Assembly (NCBI GenBank): GCA_964023275.1
Contig: OZ029916.1
Coordinates: 21,459,389 to 21,523,388 of the forward strand
Direction: 5' to 3'
Origin: Norana najaformis
Lineage: Eukaryota; Annelida; Clitellata; Crassiclitellata; Hormogastridae
DNA: 64,000 nt
Each line of letters begins with the position of its first letter. Positions within the stretch are counted from its first letter, which is position 1. A program made the translations under genes and the position numbers. Shown piece by piece: positions 25,961 through 38,411 of this stretch. The notes under the pieces are model-generated. The model did not search any database. It saw nothing but the letters and a program-made list of their open reading frames with translations, and was not told the origin of the DNA.

Positions 25961-28900
25961 TACATGGACAGGCACATAAACAAACTTAGTGTCTTTGCTC
26001 GTCAGGAAACAATAGTGGCATCCAATTGTGTTTGTGCTCTGTTTAGTAGCAGCATGATATCTTGTCGTCTTTAAGATCTGTGGTATCTTTGTGGCTATGC
26101 TGAGTGTGAGGTAAGTTGTTTTATCGACTGTTCAAGTTTTTTACATTGTCATATCCTAGATTTCCAATATTTTCAGTGGGTTTGAGTTAGGTTAAAATTA
26201 CGAAGTTGATGTTTAAGAGTTTGACTATTTCCTTAAGTTTTTTCTATTTTCTTTTCAATTTTGAATCAGAAACAGGCTAGTAAAACATCACCTTTAAATG
26301 ACCTGCTGATGCTGAGCATTAAAGTAGTTTATCACGTAAACTCTTCTTCTGCTTAATTATTCTTTAGGGTATGCTTGAATATTGCTTGAATGCTTGTTTA
26401 TTTGAGAGCTGAAATGACCTTATTTAGTAATGTGTGTTTTATTCTTGTATATGGTAAATTTTGCCAGTGATGACTCTGGAGATCTTGATTCCAGTTCATG
26501 GCATGCAATACATTTGCATCCAACAGCTGTGGCAATATGTTGTATAGCCTACATTTCCTGAAACCTAAGGCCAGTGGTGCATTGATGTGTGCTTTATTAA
26601 TCCCATAAGCATCTTAGAATTCATAAGAATTTGCTGCCAGTAATGCGCTGTTACCGGCATAGAAATGTATTTAATAGATCTTATGTAATGCTTTTATTTT
26701 TATTTCAGTGTAATGTAACGTGTAACATAACGTGATATTTTAGCAGCCAGTGACAGTATAGTCAAGAAAAATTCTTGTTAATGGCAAGAGGTGAAGTAAC
26801 AGTAAAGAGATGACAGTTTTTAAGCTGAGCATTGCAAATGGGATGGTAACCCATTAACAAAACTCCATGTATAGCCAGTGCCAATTTTGTAAATACAGTA
26901 ACTGGTTATATTTATTGCCTTGTGAAAGATTTAAATTTGTTGCATTTGAACATTTTATTCGAGAATTTGTAGTGTACAATGATCCCGACATAAAGATGTC
27001 GGTTTGGTTTTGTAATTTGTGTCTTGATGGGGCTGTCGTTTGCGCATATTGCAGTTCACAGGGATTCAGCTGGGAATTAAGTTCTACTAGGAATAGTGTT
27101 TATCTAGAAGGAGTAAGCCTATTTATAGTGATTATTAAAGCAATTCAGAATAGTTTTTTGTTCTTCATTATGAATTCTGTGCATGATCAGGCTTTTGTCA
27201 CAGCGTGGTAAATGAGACAAGTTTTTCTCGTTATAAACTTGTTAAAGACAAGATATGGATTGCTGTTGCGCCGTGATCTTGTCGGAGCATGATGTATGGC
27301 AAACGGTCGTGTTATTCCTCTGTCAGTATCGATCTCCTAATCGGCAGCAATCTGTTGCGGCTGTTCTGGCAGTCCTCCTGATCACGGTCGGAGCACGACC
27401 CATCCCGATCTCATGCCGTGTAGATTCGGCCCTTCTCGGAACACTTGGCTTGTATTGAATCCTTTGGTCTTTGACTCTGAACCGATATTAACGTATCAGC
27501 AGCAGCGGCCGAAATGCCAAATGCATCGTACCATCCGGACTTGGCAGGTCTGGTAGATAGACCAAGGACATTGATGGCTGGTTTTAGAATGCAGAGGTTG
27601 GACCGGAGACAAACGCAGCAGGGTCGATCTACGGACAAGTTCCAATCCAATCACTTGTGGGTCGGTGAGTTGCGGCCCACAGGCGATGAACGAATTTGCT
27701 TTTCAAGAAATTGGATTCGGCAAGGGGGGGGGGAAGACCGGATGAAATCCTTCCGGGAACATGCACAGATTTATCAATAAATAATCGAATTTCGAGAAAA
27801 TAAATCAGTGTTTCTTAAGTTTGCAAGTTGTCCTGAGTGTTGTGGGCAAATAGAATTTGCTTTTATTGGAATGATTACATGACAGTGCAGTAGGCTGCTG
27901 ATATTAATTAGGCTGTATCACATGGGGTTTGAAAATTTTTCAGATGGCCATTGTCCTGTTGTCTTTTGTTTACATTTAAGCCACTTGAAGGAAAAAAGGC
28001 CATTTCTGTTGAACCACAAACTTGTCATCTTTAGCGCTGTTTGTTACCTTTCTGTGTGAAAATGCTAAAAGCTGTTGGCATTGGTGAGTCGTTGCCTTAT
28101 TCTGTTTGCTGTTATAGTTGTTGTCACTATTCTGTTTCCGACTGTTTAGTCTTTGTTGTCTTTCTTTTGTTGTTGTTGTTGTTTCTCGTTAGAGAGACCA
28201 AAAGGCGGTCACTAGGGTTGCAAAATGCCACAGTTAAATAGTAGGCTATCCGTCTTGTGTTTTACGATGATAGCACGCCCGAAAGATGGATGGAGAGCAA
28301 CCCGAGATAAAAAGAGAAAGAGAGAGATAAAGAATATGCAGCAGCAATCCATTAGGAATTTGTGTTGTGATGTTTTTACTGGATGCAGTTATAACCGTAA
28401 TTGCCAAATTTCGTTGTCGTTGATGTCATCGAACGGTGGCCTAAGGATGTGACTTAATGTCAACGGCGACAGCGGAGGCGGTGGCGGCATCTCGACGCAA
28501 AGGATGCAATAGGGAAGCAGCCGCCGCCGCCGACTATGTAATCCTTTGCTAAGGTCTCGTTGTTGCTTTGTAAATATTGCATTAGGTTGGGATGGTTTGT
28601 TTAGACTCCGTAGCTGATCATAAAGCTTAGTCTTCCGACGATGAATAATGCAGGTGTCAGAGGAGGAGGGAGGAGGAGGACTAGTTGGAGGAGGACACTT
28701 CCTTCGACGGTTAAGTTTGTTATGTGACATTAAAAGAGTTGTTGCTCCGATGGCTGAGTGGTAATGTCAAGACCTTCAACCATTCTTGTCTGGGTTTGGG
28801 TCTGTGCTTTATGAGGCGAAATCGACAATTTGTTCAAAAGTCAGGAAACTTGTTTTCAATGATGATGAGCCGAAGAGGAAATCTTCAGAATGATGATTAG

Positions 28901-29084
28901 GTCTGTGTGAAGCCCCTGTGGAGGAGAGTAGGAAAAGGAGAGGAAACTGGAACAAATGATGTCAGTTGTGCAAGAAAGGAGCTGAGATGGAAGAAGGGAA
29001 TAAGATATCAATACAGAATCATTAAAAAATGATTGCGATTACTATTTAGCACCAGAAAAAATCTCAAGAGCATGTTAAGCACAG
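25961..29084. other. Non-coding stretch, no gene seen
   Basis: AT-rich to 27240, then a CpG-retaining block at 27250-27740 with a run of ten G at about 27724. A GGC/GAC-rich patch lies at 28460-28530, and a SINE head at 28738. Frames up to about 114 codons show no recognisable domain. Confidence 0.45.
28738..28865 (+). mobile_element. tRNA-like SINE head
   Basis: gctccgatggctgagtggta is an A-box-type start and gtctgggtttgggtctgtgc sits at B-box distance. It lacks a clean cloverleaf, so a tRNA gene is unlikely. Confidence 0.4.
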
Positions 29085-30418
29085 ATAACACTGTGTAACA
29101 AATTTTTATTCTTGTTTGTTCTTGGGTAGTAAGTGTTAGTTCCTAATTGCTTATGCCTCAGAAGTGTAGAAAATGGCTATTATTCCCCATAAACAATGTG
29201 ATCGGTCTGTTCGAGGCAGTTGGAATTGACTGTAATCCAAATGGCTGACAGCTCTTCGTTGCAGTTCATCCATGAGCCTGAAAGCTGTGCTACTACATAA
29301 CGGTAACAATTAGGCCTACCCGTCTCTTCCTCTGGCTTACTCAGTGCACTACAAAGAGGATTACATCAGCATTAGTAACTTTCTAGACGCCTTGAAGTAT
29401 GATGAATACAGCTGGGAGGTCATCGGAGACTTCAAAATGGTAGCATTCCTGATGGGTCTCCAAGCGGTTTTACCAAGTTTCCCTGCTATCTTTGCCCTTT
29501 GGGACAGCAGGGACAACAAGATGCACTACCACAGGCGTGTCTGGCCACAGCGGACCGAGTCCTCTATGGGGAGGAACAACGTCAAGTGGGAGCCACTGGT
29601 GGACCCCCAGAAGGTGCTGATGCCACCACTGCACATCAGATTGGGCTTTGTGAAGTAATTTGTCACAGCTTTAGATAAGGAGTCGGCAGCCTTTAAGTAC
29701 ATTCAAGAGTTCTTCCCTAAGCTGTCTGAGGCAAAGGTCAAAGCCGATGTCTTCATCAGACTACAGATAAAGAAGATCCTGGAGTGCAAAAAATTTCCCA
29801 AGAAGCTCACTAGGAAGGAGAAAGCAACTTGGAACAGCTTTGTCGCAGTGGGCAATCACCAGGTCGAAAATTGTGTGGAGCTGGTTAAGACTCTGGTGAA
29901 GAACTAGGGCAAAGTGGGCCGCAGGACTCAAAGTTCATATCATTGATGTTTATCTTGATAACTTCAAGGAGAGCACGGGAGCATATGGTACTCGGAGGAG
30001 CAAGGCGAGCACTTCCACCAGGATACACTGGACTTTGAACATAGCTACCAAGGACATTACAGAGAACATGATGGGAGACTACATTTGGAGGCTAATTCGT
30101 GAAAGTGATTTACAGTATAACCATAAATCTTGAAAAACCACTCACTTCTAAATCTTCTGTGGTCATTTTTGTATAACTGTAGTGTAAATACATATTAATA
30201 TTGATTCATATGTTGTTTTTCTGACTTAATTTGCACGAAAACACGCAAAATTCCCCCGTTTCTTCATTGGAAATAGGTAAATTTCAAAATGTCATTGTCC
30301 TGGTCACAAAAGGAAAGTCTGAAGTGAATAACTGCCATTTTCTAAACTTTTGAGGCATAAGCAAGTAAGAAATAACACTTACTACCCAGGCGCAAAAATT
30401 GTGTTACTTAGTGTAATA
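29085..30418 (+). mobile_element. TIR-bounded DNA element with decayed internal ORF, family unassigned
   Basis: The left end (29088-29183) and right end (30328-30417) are inverted repeats of about 90 bp, sharing gggtagtaagtgtta and gcttatgcctca and ending in cact/agtg. No clear target duplication is visible. Inside lies the decayed C-terminal part of a protein family that I recall as multi-copy and uncharacterised in many invertebrates. The element is short and internally deleted, so it is a non-autonomous or dead copy. Confidence 0.75.
29332..30133 (+). pseudogene. Decayed ORF of the TIR element (HFHQD-type uncharacterised protein)
   Basis: Recognisable blocks include SWEVIGDFKMVAFLMGLQ, PPLHIRLGFVK, AAFKYIQEFFPKLSEAK, EEQGEHFHQD and ENMMGDYIWRLIRES, in the order known from intact family members. 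The family has no function I can name. The copy is interrupted in a few places and lacks its N-terminal part. It lies wholly between the terminal inverted repeats, which suggests that it travelled with the element. Confidence 0.65.
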
Positions 30419-30706
30419 AGACAAGGACTTCTGCTGTGACACTTATTGTTTGCAAGGTATGAATCTGTGGTCAATAACATTGGTCAGAATCCTGTAAGAA
30501 ATGCAACCTGGAAAATTAGATAAATGGATAAATGTATAATTGGAAGCTTTACAACATTTATGAAAATGATGACCAAGATCATTATTAGAGTTTTAAAGAT
30601 AGATAGAAGAAATGAGCATTCACTGGGATAGTGATGATGATAACAGAGATAATTCAAATTATGAAGATAGTATTAGTGCATCTTAGGAATTATGAAGATA
30701 GTATTA

Positions 30707-31273
30707 CAGTGCGGACTCGTTAACGCGAAGTAGTTGGGGGACACGCCCTTTGAAACCGCGTGTAAACCAATTCGCGCGTTACCCGGGACAGTGTTGAAAT
30801 ATATCGCCTCTGCTACTTGGTCGCCCGCACTCCCCTATCCCACGCTGTTCCCTCCAGCCAAGCTACTCTTCGCACGGCAGGCAGGTCTGTACTCAGCTGG
30901 CCGTCCAGCCAGCCAACCTCTCTGCGGTCGCGCCTTGTTCTGCCGATTCCCCCTCCTAACCGGTTAAAACCGGTTCCAGCCAGGCTTCCTTGTCCATCCC
31001 TCCTGCCCTAATTAGCTCCCTCCCGCGGTTGAGTCACATGCCCATTTATTTAGAAGACACCTTCCCGCTTGTACGACTAATGCCAAGTTCGGGAATGAGT
31101 GGAATGTTACAGCTGCCAGAGTACGTCTCTGCTGTTTTAAGTAGCCTTATTCCCGGTAGTAAAACGCGTTAACCGTTACGGCGTGTTAATTCAATAGCTT
31201 TGGGGGACATACAACCACTTCGCTTTATGCGGAATCGCGGGTAAATCGAGTGCGCGTTAACGCGTCCGCACTG
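30707..31273. mobile_element. MITE with TA target duplication, Tc1/mariner-pogo style ends
   Basis: 567 bp with inverted ends (cagtgcggactcgttaacgc at the left, its near complement at the right) and a TA dinucleotide on each side. The sub-terminal parts also resemble one another ('gggggacac' against 'gggggacat' and 'ccaattcgcg' style segments). It contains no transposase, and the open frames inside are not protein-like. CAGT-type ends with a TA duplication suggest mobilisation by a pogo/Tigger-like transposase; that assignment is inference. Confidence 0.8.
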
Positions 31274-31283
31274 TAGTACATAT

Positions 31284-31385
31284 TAATGCATGATAATGAT
31301 GTTGTTGATGATGATGATGCTGCTGATGATGTTGCTGATGATGTTGCTGATGATGTTGCTGATGATGATGCTGTGTATGAGCAGC
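31284..31385. repeat. GAT/GCT trinucleotide tract
   Basis: gatgatgttgctgatgatg repeats next to the right end of the MITE. Confidence 0.9.
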
Positions 31386-34349
31386 AGTTGAAGCAGAAGA
31401 AAGAAATAGGTCAGTGAGAGCGTGGTAAAGAGGAGAGTGATTGTTTAATGCCAATGTGTTTGGGATATGAGTACAGATGGGGCTGGATGTGTGTGTACAA
31501 GATTTATGATGCAATATCGCATGTTTTCACACCCAAAGTTTATGCAGCCGATGACAGTGCATTGGCATTTTCATATTTCGTATTCACATCATCTTCCTGT
31601 TTTCGCTGAGCACCAGATTATATTGGCATTTCATGGTGTGCCGAGACCTTGGTTTGATGGAGGTTGTAGGGGACATAGGTCTTCTCAACAATAATGGTCT
31701 GTAGTCATGTTATCTCTGGTCGATTTCGATCCTAACTGTGCCTGTAACAATAATAATTCCGAAGCAGTCTTGTGGGAGCAATCTGATTACTCCGTGTCCC
31801 GAACCTCCTTGTGTAATAAAGCGCCGGCTGTGTGCTCGAGGCCGCACATAAATGAACTCCTGTGTGGCACAGGATTCGAGTCAAACTCGTACTAGGAGCT
31901 GCACTGCATAATTATCCAAAGCCATTTGGATCACATATTCACGACTTCATAAGAATACGTACAGCTCTTGATTTGGTTGGGAGCAGGTGTGTATACGGCG
32001 GCTTCTCAGTCTTGTGACAGCGATAAAAAACCCGTGTTTTAACATTACTTTACGTTACTTAAAACAGAACAATTTCCTACTGAAACAACTGTGTGTCTCC
32101 CTGTGTGACTGTCTGCGTGTCTGCCCGGGTTTCTTTCTGGGAAATGGTCCTTCCAAGTTTCGACAAGAAATTGCTTGTTGTTAAACTACTCAAAACACGA
32201 TAATTTAATTGGTATATGTGTCCCTGCCAGAGAAACTGAAAGAGAAAAAGAGATCTTGACTGTGGAAAAGAAAGATGGACATACGGCAGGACAGGCAGAC
32301 AGCCATGCAGACCGATACACAGGTGTCTCAGCAGGGAAATGCTATTATAAATAATGTAAAATTATGTTAAGAACAAGTAAGAAAGACTGACAGACAAATG
32401 GACAGAGAGACGCAACGATAGAGATCAGGAGAGAGTGAGGGGATAGACAGTGAGGTGTGGCGTCTGACTGAAGTGTCTATTATAAATGGCTAATCATTGG
32501 TATGCCGAGTTTGTTGTGCCTGTCTGTTTGGCCTGCATATTTTTTCCTTGGCCTTCTCTGCTACACGTTATCGTCCTTTCCTTCTCATTCTGTTTTGACT
32601 TGCATAATGGCCTGCATAATCCGCTGCTTTTGTACTGCGATTTCCTGTTATGATTACTGTCGACTTAAGTGAGAACCTTCATAATTCAATTTATTACTGA
32701 ACATGACTGCACGAAAATAGAAACTTAGTGCTTCATATTTTTATTGCTGTTTTGATGACCTGTTTGTTGGCACACTGCAGTTAACTTCATAATGGGTTAA
32801 GTACATGTAAAGGAAGGCGGTCATGTATCCAGTGGAACACAAGAGAGGCACTTGTTTACTGCTCTACTGCCAGTAAGTTGGCAATGACTGAATCCCAAGG
32901 TCCTGGACTTGCCATTTACTTCCCAGCTTGTGCTGGTACCAAGTGTCTGTATGGTATCTGTGTGGACAGAGGCATGTGTGTGTGCAAACAAAATGCCCAG
33001 GTTGTTACCGAGTCCATTCAGCTAGTTTGAACCCGCAATCGTTAGACAACTGGCCAAGTGTGCTACTGACAGACCACTACAGTGAGTCCCCTACGGTATT
33101 GTGCTTTTGTATCTCATCTGGTTCTGAGTGCTTATTTGGTCCCAGTTGTCTGCAGGGGTGGATTCGGAGGAGGGCATATTGGACATGCATTCCATTCCAA
33201 ACTTGGTTGACCAACCAAGTTATTTTACGTACATGCCAAATTCCACTCTAGTTCTTCCCATTCTACATTCAGAACCGTCCGTGCTCTTCAGGGAGCGGGC
33301 TGACAGTCATACCTCTGGAAAAATCATTTGTTACTATATCAGTTGTGAGTTCAACTCCCGGGTGCTCGTACTTATGCAGTGATTTGAGCAAGATGTGAAC
33401 CTGCCAATACATATAGGACAAGAGCTGATCGTGATGAGGCTGAAGTATTCTTACTGACTAAGAAAAGTGTGACAAAATAGCAGAGAATACAGTACAGAAG
33501 TAGGCTTACTCATTCCATTAATCTAAAAATGACAATTTTTGATGAGTGTTATGGACTGGAGGGTTTGTCTGAATGAAATAATGATTGAATGGATTTGTGA
33601 TTATCTCCTAGTGACTAGTGAATTGAGTATTGGAGTTTTACCCAACCGATTCATGGACTTTTGCTTGTCTTTTCAACTTCGCTCGTTAGCGGCCATCGTG
33701 TATTACCTTAGACATCATGATCTGAATATCACATCATCATTAGATTAGGGATAAGAAAATCAGAATCGACATACGGGTTGGTGAGTGAATAGATGAGTCG
33801 GTCATTCATGTATGTAATATCAATTCTGGCTATCAGTGCTGATGTATAAATTACTCCTTGGCCTGATTGGGTCTCGGGTGGTGGCAGATCCAAGCGTGGT
33901 TTATTTGTGCGCATATTTCGACTTGATTATGTATCAAGAAAAGAACGTGTGTCAGGGAATCTGGATTCCGTTATGCGCACTCGACAGGACTTACGCAATC
34001 GACGACCAGAATCTTTATATTACTGCGACGCCTCTTTGTCGGAATGCGCAGTTTTATAGGACTGCCGACCGGACCAAGCTATTAACGACGGCAGCAGGGA
34101 TTTCAGTCGACCAGCGCCTGCAGGGCCATTGCTCGCACCCTCCAGTTTGGGTTATTGACTCGGTCGCCAAGATTCGCTCTAGGCATGCAATGCAGACGTT
34201 TCGTCATCGTTCCTCTGGTTAGCAAACCAGCTTCAGGACAGCGTTAATTTGGAAGCGGACGGCTGCTTTTTGAAATTGACAAAAAAATTTCTTCATGGAA
34301 ACCTGAAATTGTATTGCTTTATTCATAAAATAATGACAGTAATCGTAAT
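31386..34349. other. Non-coding stretch, no gene seen
   Basis: Contains R2 copy 2, a tRNA-like piece near 33290-33360 (gagttcaactcccgggtgc) and a CpG-retaining block at 33880-34230 open for 128 codons without resemblance to any family. Confidence 0.45.
32842..33080 (-). mobile_element. SINE-like repeat, family R2, copy 2
   Basis: Aligns along its length with 23790-24030: aatcccaaggtcctggac, ggacagaggcatgtgtgtg, aaaatgcccagg, tttgaacccgcaatcg and ctactgacagaccac recur in the same order. Confidence 0.65.
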
Positions 34350-34640
34350 TGTAATTTTGAGAATTTCTAAAGTGCTACTGAAAGGCTAAGCGCAGGGCAT
34401 CAGCTTGTTCACGATTACTGCTTCTAGTCAGAGGGGTTGTCCCAAGAGGTCATGGGAGAAACAAAATCTGGTTGCCAGAAGACCAGAGAGAGAAGAGGGC
34501 AGAAGAGCCATTACGATGGAATGTGTTTAGGTTGAGAGAAATGGGAAAGTGGCAGATTGGATGAATCGGGGTAAGATATCTTGAAAAGGTGTGACTTCAG
34601 TTTTGAATGGAATGCCTGAAGATTAATAGATAGGAGATTT
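34350..34640 (+). repeat. Dispersed repeat family RA, diverged copy
   Basis: Begins gagaatttctaaagtgctac and has gggttgtcccaagagg. Its right part (acttcagttttgaatggaat) matches the end of 35241-35530. Confidence 0.5.
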
Positions 34641-35019
34641 GAGACAGATGATGATGTTGGTGGTCGTCGTCGTTGTAGTACAGTAGTAACACTAATAGTA
34701 CAAGTAGTACCAGGTATTACTGGTAGTAGCACAAGCAGTATGAGTGGGAATAGGAGTAGTAGTAGTAATGGCACCTTAATCAAGCCAGACATAAGTGAAG
34801 GCAGATTTGCAATTCCAATTCAAACAAGTCTCTCAAACATAAGTTTCTCACTTTGCTCTTGGGATATAATCCTTTGGGTGTAAATAATGATGATGATGAT
34901 AATAGTAGCAGCAATAATAATAATAATAATACTTGTTTTCATGATATGAGTTGTTGGTGCAGACCATTTCACCATGATTGGTGCAAATGATTGATCTCCA
35001 TTGTTCATCAAATCGATGG

Positions 35020-35185
35020 TTCATCAAATCCAATGCCTTTCTCGTATTTATTCTCGAGTCTTGTTATGTCGTAAGTAGTGTTGACTAATCTGTGTAGTCT
35101 TGGTCTTGCTTCTCTGTCGTCTGAATCTTTCATTAAGTGCTGGGTTTGGGTTTCGTTCGTTTTTTCCACATGATCTAATCATGAG
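35020..35185 (-). mobile_element. LINE 3' ORF remnant, strongly decayed
   Basis: The minus strand keeps a short run like ARPRLHRLVNTTYDITRLEN, parallel to the GRPRLPW...DITRL segment at 12.8 kb. The rest is frame-shifted. It probably belongs to the same LINE family as that copy. Confidence 0.4.
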
Positions 35186-35240
35186 TCTTCATCTGTCACT
35201 ATATGTACCAAAGTTCTTATATCTAAAGACTGTTTGGATG

Positions 35241-35530
35241 ATAGTAATCGTAATCCTGAGATTTCTACAGCACCCAAGAAAGCCACGTCAAGGGGACCAG
35301 CTAATTCACCGGCGCTTAGTCAAAACAGAATCGATAGGCAAAGTGTTCGGTTCCAGGTCAAGATCCAAAAGTCAGGCAGAGAGACAGTGTGGCAGCAATG
35401 GTGGGTGATGTTTGGGATTGGAGCGGAAAGAGAGATAAGAGGAAAAAAGGGAATCAGGACAGGATCTGTTAAAGAGGAATGTTTTCAGTTTTGAGAGGAA
35501 GGCCAGTGCAGAAACTGCAAACAGTAGAGC
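35241..35530 (+). repeat. Dispersed repeat family RA, longest copy
   Basis: cctgagatttctacagcacc, cggcgcttagtcaaaac, aagatccaaaagtcaggcag and ttttcagttttgagaggaag. It matches 222-392 on the left half and 34350-34640 on the right. Confidence 0.65.
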
Positions 35531-36320
35531 ATAGATGAGTTTGTATGATGGGTCAGATAACTGTCACAGTTCTGGGGGAGTTTATTGCAGAGTGGTGAAG
35601 CAGCTATTATATACTGATGTTAAAGGTGATGATGATGCTGATTTTGATGATTGTGTTAGTGACGATGAAAATTATCATGATATAGGCTTTCCAGTTGCAC
35701 AACTCTTAGAGATTGGGGTGGCATAGATTCTGATTCATATGGTGATTAATAAATATTAATAAATGTGGTTATAAATATTCAAAATAAGAACAATAACAAT
35801 AATAATAATGTTAATGATAATTATTATATTATATCATCCATGTCATCAGTAGAATAACTGATTATTAGCTGTTAATTCAGTTTTAAGAAGCAGGGTAGGC
35901 ATGAAGTGGAAGAGAAAAGACTTCAGATTACAGACTGTATCAAGCGATTGGTGTGTGTAATAATTATTATCCATTTTGATATTTCAGTCCTATGAAGATG
36001 TTGGTAGCAGATAGTTCTGTGCATAATAATGGTTAAGTGCAGTTAAGGTCAAGGGCGTTACACAGTAGCTGTCTCAGAGGAGGTTCAAACGCATACTGTC
36101 CATGTTACTCGCCATGAGCTCTATCCTTTACTATTCTGAGTATAGTAACACCGATATTGTAAATGAACTGAACTTCAGATATATATTTGCTGCTGTTCAT
36201 TTGGCAGAGATTCACGTTGGTATGGAACCCTGGCGGATGTGTGTGGTTTCCGTCTGTAAGGTGATAGGAGCCAGGTTATGTGGAGACATTTAGTCTGTTT
36301 CTCTTGCGTGTGACTGAAGA

Positions 36321-36366
36321 GAGCAGCTGCAGCAGCAGTAGCAGCAGTAGCAGCAGCAGCAGCAGA
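36321..36366. repeat. (CAG/TAG)n trinucleotide repeat
   Basis: gcagctgcagcagcagtagc and so on to 36366. The serine-rich frame it makes is not otherwise gene-like. Confidence 0.9.
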
Positions 36367-36913
36367 GGCCTTCGTGCCTGGAGTGAACGAGAAGAGGCCC
36401 TAACCGATCGAGCAATTCAGCAGTCCCACCTCGTAACAGACTACAATCGATCATTTACTGTATGCGCTCGATGCTGCGGTTGCTGAGCAGTCGCGCTGCT
36501 GCGGCCTTGTACCATTCTGTCTGGGATTTGAATCTTGGTATCGCATATTGTCACGGATTCGTGAGGGATGGCAAGTTCGGACCACTGTCGAGAGCAGCTA
36601 CCGGCTGGAGCTCAACTCTACGGAACTGTAGTGCCTGTTGACCCTGGAAACTTTCCAGCCTGGATTCCGACATGTCACATCTGGTGTCTGGCAGCGTCCC
36701 TCCGGCTGAAGTTGACCTGCAGTGATTGACTGCTGTCTTGTAGCGTCTTTTCGATAGCAACTGTCTTCTTGAACAACTCGCCTTCTTGAACCAACTGTTC
36801 GTCAAGTAAACCCCGGCAATCCGTCTGAACCCCACAGCCTTCGAACAAGCATCCACCATGTTGTGTCTAGACTATGAGATAACAAAGTATATCAATATCT
36901 AAATTCACGGATC

Positions 36914-36914
36914 C

Positions 36915-36988
<74 letters not shown>
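36914..36988. repeat. (TA)n microsatellite
   Basis: About 75 bp of alternating AT with one atgtat interruption. Confidence 0.97.
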
Positions 36989-36989
<1 letters not shown>

Positions 36990-38411
36990 GGAACCGAAAA
37001 ATATTCCACCCACAAGGGTAATCCATGACACACGCAGTGGACATTCTGGACATTGAATCTATAAGTCATTTCTGTAAGGGTCTTCTATTAAAACCAGAGG
37101 CGTGCTCTACGCTAGCCACTGCAGACAGGACTTGTTTATGTTCAAGAATGTGCTGTGTTGTCCTTAATTCCAGTTATTGGAATTATATTTTATCATATAT
37201 TTAAAAATTTATTATGTGAGAAAAGTCACTAAAACTAAATATGAGGCAAAGAAGTGTTTTAAGTCAAATGTTCTTCACCTTGATAGGAAGTTTTCCACTT
37301 TGGTTGTGCAGAAACTTCTGATGCTTAAGTGTAGATTGAGGCGTTTTGCAAAGCTTGCTTACTCACTCGCCTCATCCAGATCAGTGGATTGTATAAGAGC
37401 TGATTTATCTGTTACAACTGTGCTTTGCAAGCATCAGAATCTGTTCCAATTCATATCGGATATATGCCGCCGCCTGCCAGTTTGGTTTATGTGACCAAGG
37501 GTAGCCTCATCTCGGCCAAATCGCCCTATAGGCCCATAGATAATCAAAATTTTCATTTACATGCATACATATATATTTACACATTTATATGCACACACAT
37601 AATTATTATAATTATACAAATCTATATGCAGACATGTATGAATACGTGGGTAAATGGAGCTACGGATTGGTGTGTGCCGGCATATCAATCGTCTGATGCA
37701 TAAAGTTGAAGGGAGGTGTCCAGCATAGACATATATCCAACTAAAACCGTTTTGGTGACCATGAAACTCTTCCTATTTCCTGCACCGAGTTGAATGTATT
37801 TTATGTTTCAGTCTTTTACTGCCTGTATACAGCACACTGTGGCAATTACATGTGATGTGTTGACTCTGCAACAGGTTTATGTTTCAGGAGCATTGCAGAT
37901 TAAAATTTTAAAATGGCTTGCAGATAATTTATAAGTTTAACCTATTTCAGTCAAAAATTGCTCTGACCATATAAGGTAAGGTAATTTTAAACTAATAGTT
38001 TTAAAAGTTAATTTTAAAAAGCTAAATATATTTGATTAAAAATTGCCGTGATCAAATAAGTGAGGTATGGAAAGGTAAAATAATAATTTAAAGTTAATTT
38101 TAATAGTTAAAGCTATATTTCAGACAAGCATCAGTCTGATGCTTATACCTCTAAAGTCCATTACCGGTGATGCTTAAAGGTAAGATGAGTTCAGGTGTCT
38201 TGTTTATCAGGAATCATCCAGTCCGTCTATCTAGAAAGCCAGTTGTCTCCAGCCTTGTCCAAACTTGAGTTGAATGTGAATTTGTGATTAAATAATAGCA
38301 ATGTAAATAATTTTATACTTAATTTTTATTAGTTACTTAAACTCATAATGCTGCCAATATTTAGTAGCGTTTATATAAGGACACCTAAGCATTTCTTAAC
38401 ATGGTATGTAG

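Larger units (their letters stand above)
35531..38411. other. Non-coding stretch, no gene seen
   Basis: Holds CAG and TA microsatellites, tRNA-like pieces near 36025-36090 and 36480-36560, and a unique moderately GC-rich part at 36560-36860. No exon was recognised. Confidence 0.45.

Noticed and set aside
26867-27211. 114-codon Cys-containing frame
   Set aside because: C..C pairs suggested a zinc finger, but the spacing fits none and the sequence is AT-biased low-complexity-like. No homology recognised.
28738-28865. tRNA gene
   Set aside because: The A and B box words are present but acceptor and anticodon stems do not pair. Treated as a SINE head.
33836-34222. 128-codon open frame
   Set aside because: No family resemblance, no splice-site support and a CpG-rich unique context. 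Open length is explainable by composition.
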